A DNA stretch of 20,093 bases from a virus. The DNA lies in the IMG/VR virus record IMGVR_UViG_3300034120_000452, positions 1-20,093 of that record; one strand, written 5' to 3'. Under the pieces are notes generated by a model, which ran no database searches, was not told the DNA's origin, and saw nothing but the letters and a program-made list of their open reading frames with translations. Below, one piece after another: positions 1-4,878 of the stretch (position 1 is its first letter; every line of letters starts with the position of its first letter). A program made the position numbers and the translations under genes.

Positions 1-218
1 CCTTCTTTGCCCTGCTTCTTGAACTTACCGCTGGGCGTTACGGCGGTGAGCCTTCGTTTGGTTTCCTCGGTTTTGGCCTTACGGTAGGCCATGACTTCGG
101 TGTAGAAGATGCCGTCCTTGATGTCCTGAATGTACTGGACGAACTGCATGTGGCTCTCCGGGACGTTGTTTCGTACACCGCTTCCCGTGGAGGCTTTGAA
201 GATTGATATTTCTGCCAT
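1..218 (-). CDS. VirE_N / BT4734-like replication protein, N-terminus (partial, runs off the left edge)
   Basis: The frame opens with ATG at 218 and stays open to the window edge (72 codons seen). The protein begins MAEISIFKASTGSG, and around residues 52-66 it has TKRRLTAVTPSGKFK. In established knowledge, Bacteroidota and phage proteins with the BT4734-like/VirE N-terminal domain start with a short strand, an alpha-helical stretch and then a 'lPaiTpSG.F' motif before the catalytic part. These proteins are often fused to primase- or helicase-type domains and act in phage or element DNA replication; that part lies outside the window. The gene comes after a terminator (228-261), so it probably depends on readthrough or on an undetected promoter. 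Family assignment rests on one motif and the position in a replication block, so it is moderate. Confidence 0.6.
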   Translation of the reverse strand, partial: MAEISIFKASTGSGVRNNVPESHMQFVQYIQDIKDGIFYTEVMAYRKAKTEETKRRLTAVTPSGKFKKQGKE

Positions 219-227
219 AGCATAAAG

Positions 228-261
228 AAAAAAACGCCCCAACTGTTCCGGCAGTTGAGGC
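228..261 (-). terminator. Rho-independent terminator, leftward
   Basis: On the minus strand GCCTCAACTG and CAGTTGGGGC form a 10-bp stem with one G-U pair (236-261) and a CCGGAA loop. Seven Ts (228-234) follow after one C. It lies 10 nt before the start of the VirE_N-type gene and ends whatever is transcribed across 262-356. Confidence 0.8.
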
Positions 262-343
262 GAGGGGTTACGATGGATTGAACCCTTTATCTAAACACCG
301 CATGGCCGGAAACATGAGGTGGTTATTGGTAAATGTAATTAGT
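228..343 (-). ncRNA. Candidate small RNA between promoter box and terminator
   Basis: The 138-nt gap between the genes at 357-599 and 1-218 contains a TAnnTTTG box at its upstream end and an intrinsic terminator at its downstream end. A transcript starting near 340-343 would be about 115 nt. It could fold as CACC-T-CATG / CATG-C-GGTG (one 1x1 mismatch), then GGGTT/AACCC, then the terminator stem. A 15-codon ATG frame (starting MFPAMRC) lies inside, so a leader peptide or attenuator is an alternative. No match to a named RNA family is recognised, and expression is inferred only from the promoter and terminator. Confidence 0.3.
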
Positions 344-346
344 TCA

Positions 347-354
347 CAAAGTTA
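347..354 (-). promoter_or_regulatory. Bacteroidota-type -7 box TAACTTTG
   Basis: The minus strand reads TAACTTTG, matching TAnnTTTG, the known -7 element of Bacteroidota promoters. It starts 2 nt after the TAG of the gene at 357-599. No clear TTG -33 element is seen 17-23 nt upstream. The first downstream structure is the 228-261 terminator. Confidence 0.45.
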
Positions 355-356
355 CA

Positions 357-599
357 CTAAAAAGGCATATCACCATCTTGGGGGGCAAAATTCCCGCCGC
401 TGGTCTGCTGCTGGAATGGTTCAACCTTGCCTGACAGGAACCGCTTGCCGCTCTTGCCTTCTTTGACCCATGCGGACAGGCGCATCTTGGTTCCGTCGGG
501 CAGGACGATGTCGCCCTTGTAATCGGGCCGCTTGGGGTTGTCACCTTTGTCGTTAGCAAACAAGGTGAAGGTGTTGGGTTGTGGGGTGTAATCGCTCAT
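357..599 (-). CDS. Small putative ssDNA-binding-like protein with SSB-type C-terminal tip
   Basis: 80 residues. The body has FTLFANDKGDNPKRPDYKGD, then a TKMRLSAWVKEGKSGKRFLSG segment; the general pattern 'LF.N....PDY.G......lsaW.k....gk.fls' occurs in small uncharacterised phage and bacterial proteins. It then has a Q/G-rich stretch (EPFQQQTSGGNF) and ends in QDGDMPF. Bacterial SSB proteins end in a flexible Gln/Gly-rich tail and an acidic DDIPF-like tip that recruits repair proteins, and the ending here mimics that. The start ATG at 599 overlaps the stop of the winged-helix gene as ATGA. It lies between a recombination gene and a replication gene, which fits a role on single-stranded DNA. 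The function is inferred; no OB-fold can be proved by eye. Confidence 0.5.
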   Translation of the reverse strand: MSDYTPQPNTFTLFANDKGDNPKRPDYKGDIVLPDGTKMRLSAWVKEGKSGKRFLSGKVEPFQQQTSGGNFAPQDGDMPF

Positions 600-823
600 G
601 GGTTTTGGGTTGGGGTTTGGTTAGGTTGAATTGAGTATTTGCAGTTTTCCAGTACGAGCCAATTTGAGGCCCGTAAATCGCTTAGGATTCGGTAGGTGGT
701 ACGGATGGTCACCCCAAGCACTTCTGCGAGTTCTGTGGCCCTGTACGGGCGTTGTGCGAGGTACGACACGGCGTAGATGGTGGCGACTCTTCGTTGGATT
801 TCTTTTCCTTTTGGCTTGGGCAT
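596..823 (-). CDS. Small winged-helix / helix-turn-helix DNA-binding protein
   Basis: 75 residues. Residues about 14-60 read as a winged helix: AVSYLAQRPYRATELAEVLG (helices 1-2), then VTIRTTYRILSDLRASNWL as the recognition helix, followed by a short wing (VLENCKYSI) and a Pro/Gln/Thr tail. The 'tELAe.lgvt.rT.yRil..L' pattern is that of IclR/MarR/HTH_11-type regulators. It probably regulates phage early genes or binds replication DNA; the target is unknown. It starts 2 nt after the stop of the 826-1134 gene and overlaps the next start by ATGA, so the block is probably co-translated. Confidence 0.65.
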   Translation of the reverse strand: MPKPKGKEIQRRVATIYAVSYLAQRPYRATELAEVLGVTIRTTYRILSDLRASNWLVLENCKYSIQPNQTPTQNP

Positions 824-825
824 GG

Positions 826-1134
826 TTAAGGGATTAATTGATATTTGCGTCCGTTGTGTTCGATGACTTCGGGGGTGCGGTTGTCCGTAATCACGCCATT
901 TCTATTTTCATAGTATATACGATTGCTTTCGGAATCGTATTCACACTTTTCCCAAAACCCAGAGCAATCCTCTGTGTAGATTAATCTGCATTGAAAATCG
1001 TGTTCATACTTTTGCCAAAATCCATTTGAATATTCATGGTAGATTAGGTTGCCATTCTTGCCGTAGATTTCCAAGTCCCCATTCACCTCAAAATCCCACT
1101 TTAGCCATTGGGCGATAGTTTGTCCGTCTTTCAT
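826..1134 (-). CDS. Hypothetical repeat protein (aromatic, YD/MORN-like repeats)
   Basis: 102 residues. Residues about 25-80 hold three degenerate repeats of about 20 residues: GNLIYHEYSNGFWQKYEHD, CRLIYTEDCSGFWEKCEYD and NRIYYENRNG. Each has the pattern 'n.IYyE...GfWek.eyD'. Such repeats (GN-IYYENSNG-W) are common in uncharacterised phage and Bacteroidota proteins and are expected to form a beta-repeat. The last residues read RTPEVIEHNGRKYQLIP. The gene is AT-rich (by eye 35-42% GC over 901-1080) compared with neighbours near 55-60%, suggesting recent acquisition. Function unknown. Confidence 0.7.
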   Translation of the reverse strand: MKDGQTIAQWLKWDFEVNGDLEIYGKNGNLIYHEYSNGFWQKYEHDFQCRLIYTEDCSGFWEKCEYDSESNRIYYENRNGVITDNRTPEVIEHNGRKYQLIP

Positions 1135-1135
1135 C

Positions 1136-1585
1136 TTAACTGGCTTTAAAAGTTACTGCGATGCTTGGTTTTGTCCCTTTGGCGGGACATACGGGAACCG
1201 CTTCACCCGTGGATTCGTCGTACACCGTTGCCTTGCCAGCGTTGCGGAAGGCCATCTTTAGCAGTTCCTCACGGGCTTTCATGCTTGCCTGCAGGTCGCT
1301 CCATTGCTGGTCGTGCGAGTAGTCGGGCGTGAGCGCCCCCTCCTTGACTTGGATTTCAGCACCGAAGGCGGAGAAGGTCTTGCCGTGCTTTTCGGCTTCG
1401 TCCCGAACGATGTCCTCTGTCGCTTTGAGGACTTGCTCCAGGGCTTTCACGACCGCCTTCAAGCGTACATGGGCGGCGATGGGGTTGACCTCGCCTTCCT
1501 CAATGCGGAGGATGAGGCCAGCGGCGATGTCGGCGATGTCCTGCTTGGATATATCCGACTTGGGGATGGTGACTAAATGGTTCAT
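1136..1585 (-). CDS. Hypothetical phage protein, recombination-gene neighbour
   Basis: 149 residues, mainly helical. Residues 15-75 are an amphipathic helix pair (IADIAAGLILRIEEGEVNP, then LKAVVKALEQVLKATEDIVRDEAEKHG). It ends with a short beta-rich tail (TGEAVPVCPAKGTKPSIAVTFKAS). The general pattern 'sdIs..d......i...eeGevnpl....rLKal...i.......e.A..yg' resembles small Bacteroidota phage proteins of unknown function usually found beside single-strand annealing proteins. The start ATG overlaps the upstream stop as ATGA, and the next start follows 1 nt after its stop. A partner role in recombination is inferred from context alone. Confidence 0.75.
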   Translation of the reverse strand: MNHLVTIPKSDISKQDIADIAAGLILRIEEGEVNPIAAHVRLKAVVKALEQVLKATEDIVRDEAEKHGKTFSAFGAEIQVKEGALTPDYSHDQQWSDLQASMKAREELLKMAFRNAGKATVYDESTGEAVPVCPAKGTKPSIAVTFKAS

Positions 1586-1821
1586 GGCATTACGGTTGTT
1601 TGTTTGGATTCAAAGAGGAATTGAAAGGTGTGGACTTTGTAGTCCCACATTTTCCAAGGAAGATGCGCAGAGAACCAAAGCATTTCGGAGCAAGTTAAAT
1701 CAAATGACCATTCGTGCTTTTGCAGGATAGAGATGATTTTCTCCCCAATTACGGGTTGTTCCTCTTTGATGTCAAGGATGGCTTTATAGACATCCGCATT
1801 ACATTTTTCAAGTAAGGCCAT
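1582..1821 (-). CDS. Hypothetical protein
   Basis: 79 residues, not recognised. It has an acidic/hydrophobic N-terminal helix (LLEKCNADVYKAILDIKEEQ) and a Trp-rich C-terminal half (WSFD, MLWFSAHLPWKMWDYK). It is lower in GC than the genes on either side. It starts 3 nt after the stop of the annealing-protein gene with an A-rich leader (AAAAAATAAGCC before ATG), typical of Bacteroidota start sites, and overlaps the next gene by ATGA. Real-gene status rests on perfect packing in the operon. Confidence 0.65.
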   Translation of the reverse strand: MALLEKCNADVYKAILDIKEEQPVIGEKIISILQKHEWSFDLTCSEMLWFSAHLPWKMWDYKVHTFQFLFESKQTTVMP

Positions 1822-1824
1822 GGC

Positions 1825-2463
1825 TTATTTTTTAGAGAGTTGGTTTTGGATGAATACGATGCCCTTTTCAAATCGGGCAGGGGTCATTTGGTCAATGTCC
1901 TTCATGTAGCGTTCCTGCTGGTCGGCGGGGAGTTTCTTGACCAGTTTCAAGAAGTCAGCCTTGAGCGTTGCGGCGGTGAGGTCGTCGTATGCGGGAACTA
2001 GGCCGAGGCGGTCGTTGAGGTCCAGCAGGTTGGCGTTCGTGGGCTTGGGGGCCGCTCCGTGCTTGCCTTTGTAAACATCAATGCCGATTCCAATCCACGA
2101 AGCAATCTTGGTAATCGCATCCGTGGTCGCACCCTTGGCGGCATCGCCTGGGTCGGAGTTGGTGCTGGATGCAATGCACTCGTAGTAGATGTCGTGGGCG
2201 GGAACCGTGAAGATGGTTTTGGCTACGGCGGTGTACTCAATCCGCTCACGGCCAGCATTCGTTGTGGTGTGGACGGTTGCAATGGGGGCAGACAGGTCGG
2301 TCTTGACGACCCACGCACCGACACCGAAAACTTGGTTCAGTCGTTCGGTTACGAAGATGCCCTTAATGGTTGAGAGGCCCGCCATGCGGGGATGAGCCGC
2401 AATGGCTTCGGGTGGGAGTGGCTCGGCGATTTTAGCGAGTTGTTCGGGGGATAGTGGTTTCAT
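1825..2463 (-). CDS. Single-strand annealing protein, Rad52/ERF-like
   Basis: 212 residues. The core has KGATTDAITKIASWIGIG (about residues 111-128), followed by DVYKGKHG. In Rad52-, ERF- and Sak-type phage recombinases an 'A.k.A.TDA..K....lGig.d.y.G' stretch like this closes the annealing fold. The N-terminal part (LSTIKGIFVTERLNQVFGVG, then IEYTAVAKTIFTVP) matches the preceding strand/helix layout. The protein would coat and anneal ssDNA during replication or end repair. It is the largest complete gene of the early block. The start is fixed by a TAAACCCACCAACC leader shared with two neighbouring genes. The subfamily (Rad52 versus ERF) is not resolved. Confidence 0.65.
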   Translation of the reverse strand: MKPLSPEQLAKIAEPLPPEAIAAHPRMAGLSTIKGIFVTERLNQVFGVGAWVVKTDLSAPIATVHTTTNAGRERIEYTAVAKTIFTVPAHDIYYECIASSTNSDPGDAAKGATTDAITKIASWIGIGIDVYKGKHGAAPKPTNANLLDLNDRLGLVPAYDDLTAATLKADFLKLVKKLPADQQERYMKDIDQMTPARFEKGIVFIQNQLSKK

Positions 2464-2477
2464 GGTTGGTGGGTTTA
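2464..2477 (-). promoter_or_regulatory. C/A-rich translation leader, copy 3
   Basis: The minus strand reads TAAACCCACCAACC directly before the ATG at 2463. It is the same element as at 2595-2607 and 2854-2866, with one extra C. Its TAA is the stop of the 2475-2594 gene. There is no Shine-Dalgarno sequence. Confidence 0.45.
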
Positions 2478-2594
2478 GTTGGTGATAATTGCGAGAAAGA
2501 ATCTGCCGAAAAATGCGAGGCCGAGGCAGGTGGTCAGCACGATGTAGCCCGTCGCAAGGGCTGCTTTGAGTTTGGTTTTGGTTTCGTGGGTCAT
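2475..2594 (-). CDS. Membrane microprotein (39 residues)
   Basis: ATG at 2594, TAA at 2475-2477, 39 residues. A basic N-terminus (MTHETKTKLKAA) is followed by one hydrophobic span (LATGYIVLTTCLGLAFFG, then RFFLAIITN), which predicts a single-pass small inner-membrane protein. Three points support it as a real gene: it fills an otherwise empty gap exactly, it is preceded by the same 13-14-nt leader as both neighbours, and its stop codon is part of the leader of the next gene. It could be a superinfection-exclusion or host-takeover peptide; that is a guess from size and topology. Confidence 0.6.
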   Translation of the reverse strand: MTHETKTKLKAALATGYIVLTTCLGLAFFGRFFLAIITN

Positions 2595-2607
2595 GGTTGG
2601 TGGTTTA
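2595..2607 (-). promoter_or_regulatory. C/A-rich translation leader, copy 2
   Basis: The minus strand reads TAAACCACCAACC before the ATG at 2594; with the ATG it forms a 16-bp exact repeat of the copy at 2851-2866. The TAA is the stop codon of the upstream gene. Confidence 0.5.
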
Positions 2608-2853
2608 ATTGTTGAACATATTGTGGGTCATAACGCCATTCTTGAAAATCCAATGGCCTTGGACATCGGTGCTGGTTTCTTCGTACACATGGACCTCGTA
2701 GAATTTCTTCAATAGTTTGGCCATTGAAAACGCTCTCGCCTTGCTCTTTGGGGTTACGAGGGTGTACTGGTCGCCTCCGCAGGTTTCTTTGGACACGGGG
2801 TCGGTCGCTGATTCTACAACGACGACGGGGTACTTTTTGATGGTTTGTGGCAT
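2605..2853 (-). CDS. Hypothetical early protein
   Basis: 82 residues from ATG 2853 (MPQTIKKYPVVVVESATD). Not recognised. It is a mixed alpha/beta protein with a Lys-rich helix (KARAFSMAKLLKKFYEVHVYEE) and a final hWIFKNGVMTHNMFNN. A TTG at 2877 would extend the frame by 8 residues, but it lies inside the TAACTTTG box at 2875-2882, upstream of any expected transcript start, so ATG 2853 with its repeated leader is preferred. It is the first gene of the leftward early operon. Confidence 0.7.
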   Translation of the reverse strand: MPQTIKKYPVVVVESATDPVSKETCGGDQYTLVTPKSKARAFSMAKLLKKFYEVHVYEETSTDVQGHWIFKNGVMTHNMFNN

Positions 2854-2866
2854 GGTTGGTGGTTTA
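2854..2866 (-). promoter_or_regulatory. C/A-rich translation leader, copy 1
   Basis: TAAACCACCAACC immediately before ATG 2853. It is identical to the 2595-2607 copy but here no upstream gene supplies the TAA, so the sequence itself, not a stop codon, seems to be conserved. Confidence 0.5.
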
Positions 2867-2874
2867 GTGTCCGA

Positions 2875-2882
2875 CAAAGTTA
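2875..2882 (-). promoter_or_regulatory. Leftward early promoter -7 box TAACTTTG
   Basis: The minus strand reads TAACTTTG, identical to the box at 347-354 and flanked by the same GTAACTTTGT. It would start transcription near 2868-2871, giving a leader of about 15-18 nt before ATG 2853. No clear -33 TTG at the normal distance. It stands back to back with the plus-strand box at 3001-3008. Confidence 0.55.
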
Positions 2883-2922
2883 CAACGCCTCTACCATTTT
2901 GCGACCATTGTAGTCATTTTTC

Positions 2923-3003
2923 TTTTTGGGCATTTACACCCGATGCGGTATAAGATTTTCAAAACTCTCTGTTTTGGGCATATTTCTGCGCTATCGGGTA
3001 TAA
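2923..3003 (+). repeat. Imperfect tandem direct repeat in the divergent control region
   Basis: TTTTGGGCAT at 2924-2933 and again at 2972-2981, each followed 13-15 nt later by GGTATAA (2947-2953 and 2997-3003). The unit is about 30 nt and the period about 49 nt. The second copy contains the -33-like TTTTG and runs into the TAAATTTG box of the rightward operon. Possible repeated operator or tandem promoter. Confidence 0.45.
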
Positions 3004-3008
3004 ATTTG
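2972..3008 (+). promoter_or_regulatory. Rightward promoter (TTG / TAAATTTG)
   Basis: TAAATTTG at 3001-3008 matches TAnnTTTG. A TTTTG at 2972-2976 gives a -33-like TTG at a 24-nt spacing, slightly longer than usual. The ATG at 3013 follows only 4 nt after the box, so transcription would start at or next to the start codon. Confidence 0.55.
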
Positions 3009-3012
3009 CGGT

Positions 3013-3264
3013 ATGACCTACCACTCCACCCGACCTGCCAAAGCCCTCACGAATGCCTTGGAGCGGCTGATGATTGCGGTATCGCCCGCTGACCTAGAGC
3101 AGAACCACGCCCTCCTGTGCGAGTACCGAAGGGCTTGCGAGTTGCTGGGCTACGACCCCGCCAAGGCTCAATGGGCGGGGGTTCATGAAGTGTCCGCCTC
3201 CCAGTTGCCCAAGGACGAAGACCACACCGTTTGTTACTACCCACTCCTTAACCCCGAAGAATAA
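3013..3264 (+). CDS. Hypothetical protein upstream of the amidase
   Basis: 83 residues, not recognised. Residues 10-48 form two helices (KALTNALERLMIAVSP, then LEQNHALLCEYRRACELLGYDP); the C-terminus is acidic and loop-like (PKDEDHTVCYYPLLNPEE). It is the first gene of a two-gene rightward operon; the amidase ATG follows 2 nt after its stop. Possible roles are regulation or inhibition of lysis, but only by position. The start is ATG 3013, 4 nt after the promoter box. Confidence 0.7.
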   Translation: MTYHSTRPAKALTNALERLMIAVSPADLEQNHALLCEYRRACELLGYDPAKAQWAGVHEVSASQLPKDEDHTVCYYPLLNPEE

Positions 3265-3266
3265 CT

Positions 3267-3692
3267 ATGAGAAATATAACCCACCTCGTCGTCCATTGTA
3301 CGGCCACGCCGAAGAACACCACTATTGCATCCATCCGCCGCCATTGGAAGGAAGGGTTGGGCTGGAAGGCGGTGGGGTATCACAAAATCATTGAACCCAA
3401 CGGGAACATCACGACGCTGGCAACCGACGACAAGGTGACCAACGGGGTTGCAGGACACAACGCTACGAGCCTCCATGTGTCCTACATTGGAGGCAAGGAC
3501 ACGGACGACCGAACCATCCAGCAGAGGCAAGCCATCGCAGGGGTGCTGCTATCGTGGTTGCAGAAATATCCGAAGGCCCGCATTTGTGGCCATCGTGACT
3601 TCCCAGGCGTGACCAAGGCTTGCCCGCAGTTCAACGCAGAGAAGGAGTACGGTTACCTGTACCTAACCGCAAACGATACGCAGGAGGGATAG
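3267..3692 (+). CDS. N-acetylmuramoyl-L-alanine amidase (endolysin)
   Basis: 141 residues, one Amidase_2 (T7 lysozyme-like) domain without a cell-wall-binding domain. It cuts the bond between muramic acid and L-alanine in peptidoglycan. Seen: zinc/catalytic residues in the expected order, H10 (LVVHCTAT), Y38-H39 (GYHKII), H64 (VAGHN), H109 (GHRDFPG), K117 and C119 (TKACPQF). By comparison with T7 lysozyme the zinc ligands are H10, H109 and C119, with Y38 and K117 catalytic. Size is normal for the family. No signal peptide, so export needs the holin, encoded at 4879-5106 on the other strand. It ends 22 nt before the convergent phosphoesterase gene. Confidence 0.93.
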   Translation: MRNITHLVVHCTATPKNTTIASIRRHWKEGLGWKAVGYHKIIEPNGNITTLATDDKVTNGVAGHNATSLHVSYIGGKDTDDRTIQQRQAIAGVLLSWLQKYPKARICGHRDFPGVTKACPQFNAEKEYGYLYLTANDTQEG

Positions 3693-3693
3693 T

Positions 3694-3712
3694 TGTACGA
3701 GGGAATCGTACA
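3694..3712. terminator. Palindromic hairpin between convergent genes
   Basis: TGTACGA GGGAA TCGTACA: a perfect 7-bp stem with a 5-nt loop, between the amidase stop (3690-3692) and the phosphoesterase stop (3715-3717). There is no T-run on either side, so it may slow polymerase or protect 3' ends more than terminate fully. Confidence 0.4.
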
Positions 3713-3714
3713 GG

Positions 3715-4599
3715 TCAGTACAACCTATCCGCAGGGGTGAAGGTGGCGTGCAGTTGCAGTTCGGTCCCCTTGTTGTCCTTGCTTGCGTTCCTGCTGGTTT
3801 CAAGTTTCATCCAATATCCGCCCAAAGGCTTCGGGCCTCGGCCTCGTTCAGTGTGAAAGCCCATGTAGCCCCCGTCCCATTCCTCTTTGTAAGTCGCAGT
3901 ACGCAGTTGGTGAATAGGTTTTTGAAGGAGGGTCTTCGTGGAGCGGTCATAGCGGTGAATGATGTTTTGGTGGTAGTAAAGTTCATGCACATGGCCCATC
4001 CATGTGAGGTCGTAGCCTTCGGTGCTTGCGAGTAACCGTTGGTCATGAATTACTCCACGGCTGACGGGACCACCCCCACCTGCGCCATGAAAATAATGCA
4101 CTACAAAGTTGACCCCACGGATTGCATCGTGCAGCACTCGGATGTCAATGGTTCCTCCGTACCCACCGACCTCAACCGCTGACCCCGTGGCGTAGTTCAA
4201 GGTGCTTGCGAAGCGTTGCAGGATGTCGGTTTCTTGGTGGTGGATGATGGATGTTTCGTGGTTCCCGTAGCCGACCAATAGAAGGTTCTTGGCATAGGGT
4301 GCAAACCATTCCACGGCCGTGTTGACAATGGAATCCAAGTAGCGGGCGTTGTTGTGTTCTTCCCGTATGTCTTCCTTGCTCCTGCGTGGGTCGCCCTTGC
4401 CCTGCATCAAACAAAAAAAGTCACCATTGACGATGACTCCTGCGTTGCGCCGTTGGGCTTCCTTTAGGTGGTTGGTCAGCAACCCCCTATCGCAGTGCGG
4501 GTTGTCCCAATGCAGGTCGCTGATGAGCAAGAACTCCTGCCCGCTTTGGCAGGTGACTTCGTGGATGTTTCGGGTGTGCTTGGTTAGTGGCAGAATCAT
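3715..4599 (-). CDS. Calcineurin-like metallophosphoesterase
   Basis: 294 residues. All five metal-binding motifs are seen in order: D28-x-H30 (LLISDLHWDNP), G59-D60 (VNGDFF), G112-N-H-E115 (YGNHETS), H168 (FVVHYFHG) and G202-H-V-H205 (WMGHVHELYY). It should be a di-metal phosphoesterase acting on DNA, nucleotides or another phosphoester; the substrate is not predictable. It starts inside the stop of the spanin-like gene (ATGA at 4596-4599) and is the last gene of the leftward late block. A position next to lysis genes is seen in other Bacteroidota phages, but a lysis role is not established. Confidence 0.88.
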   Translation of the reverse strand: MILPLTKHTRNIHEVTCQSGQEFLLISDLHWDNPHCDRGLLTNHLKEAQRRNAGVIVNGDFFCLMQGKGDPRRSKEDIREEHNNARYLDSIVNTAVEWFAPYAKNLLLVGYGNHETSIIHHQETDILQRFASTLNYATGSAVEVGGYGGTIDIRVLHDAIRGVNFVVHYFHGAGGGGPVSRGVIHDQRLLASTEGYDLTWMGHVHELYYHQNIIHRYDRSTKTLLQKPIHQLRTATYKEEWDGGYMGFHTERGRGPKPLGGYWMKLETSRNASKDNKGTELQLHATFTPADRLY

Positions 4600-4871
4600 C
4601 GCTGGGATTTAAGTGTTGCGTTTTCGGCTTCGAGTGTTTGGATGGTGTTCTCCAGCAACTCTATCCGCTCTCGCAAACTTACAATCTCATTGCGTAATTC
4701 GGTCAACTCTTTCTTTTGAGCCTCAGCGGTTTCCTGCCACATAGCCAGCACCGCTTGGGCTTGCTTGACTTGGAGGGAATCCGCCGTAAAGCGTCCCCGT
4801 GTCAGCCAAGCGACTGCACCGCCAACGATTGCGCTGACCGTGCCGATGATAGTGGTTTCAATTAGGTTCAC
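4596..4871 (-). CDS. Membrane-anchored coiled-coil protein (i-spanin-like)
   Basis: 91 residues from GTG at 4871 (no ATG nearby; the first residues read MNLIETTIIGTVSAIVGG). Residues 5-23 form one membrane span, then a basic RGR, then a long heptad-rich coiled coil (WQETAEAQKKELTELRNEI, LRERIELLENTIQTLEAENA). This is the layout of an inner-membrane spanin such as lambda Rz: N-terminal anchor, periplasmic coiled coil. It sits just after the holin, as lysis-cassette spanins do. No lipoprotein partner (o-spanin) was found overlapping or next to it, so the role is inferred. Confidence 0.6.
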   Translation of the reverse strand: MNLIETTIIGTVSAIVGGAVAWLTRGRFTADSLQVKQAQAVLAMWQETAEAQKKELTELRNEIVSLRERIELLENTIQTLEAENATLKSQR

Positions 4872-4878
4872 CCTGTGG

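Noticed and set aside
38-223. A 61-codon minus-strand frame rich in Ser, Arg and Pro
   Set aside because: It is out of frame with the VirE_N-type gene that fills 1-218, which has a sensible sequence and start.
278-305. GTTCAATCC on the minus strand, a perfect match to the tRNA T-loop consensus; could be a tRNA remnant or an att site
   Set aside because: The five bases on either side do not pair as a T-stem, there is no acceptor or anticodon arm, and no integrase is in the window.
4674-4681. TAAGTTTG on the minus strand (also TAnnTTTG matches at 6300, 11235, 13192, 18403 and near 18707)
   Set aside because: These lie inside genes with no suitable start close behind and are about as frequent as chance; only matches in gaps or right before starts were kept.
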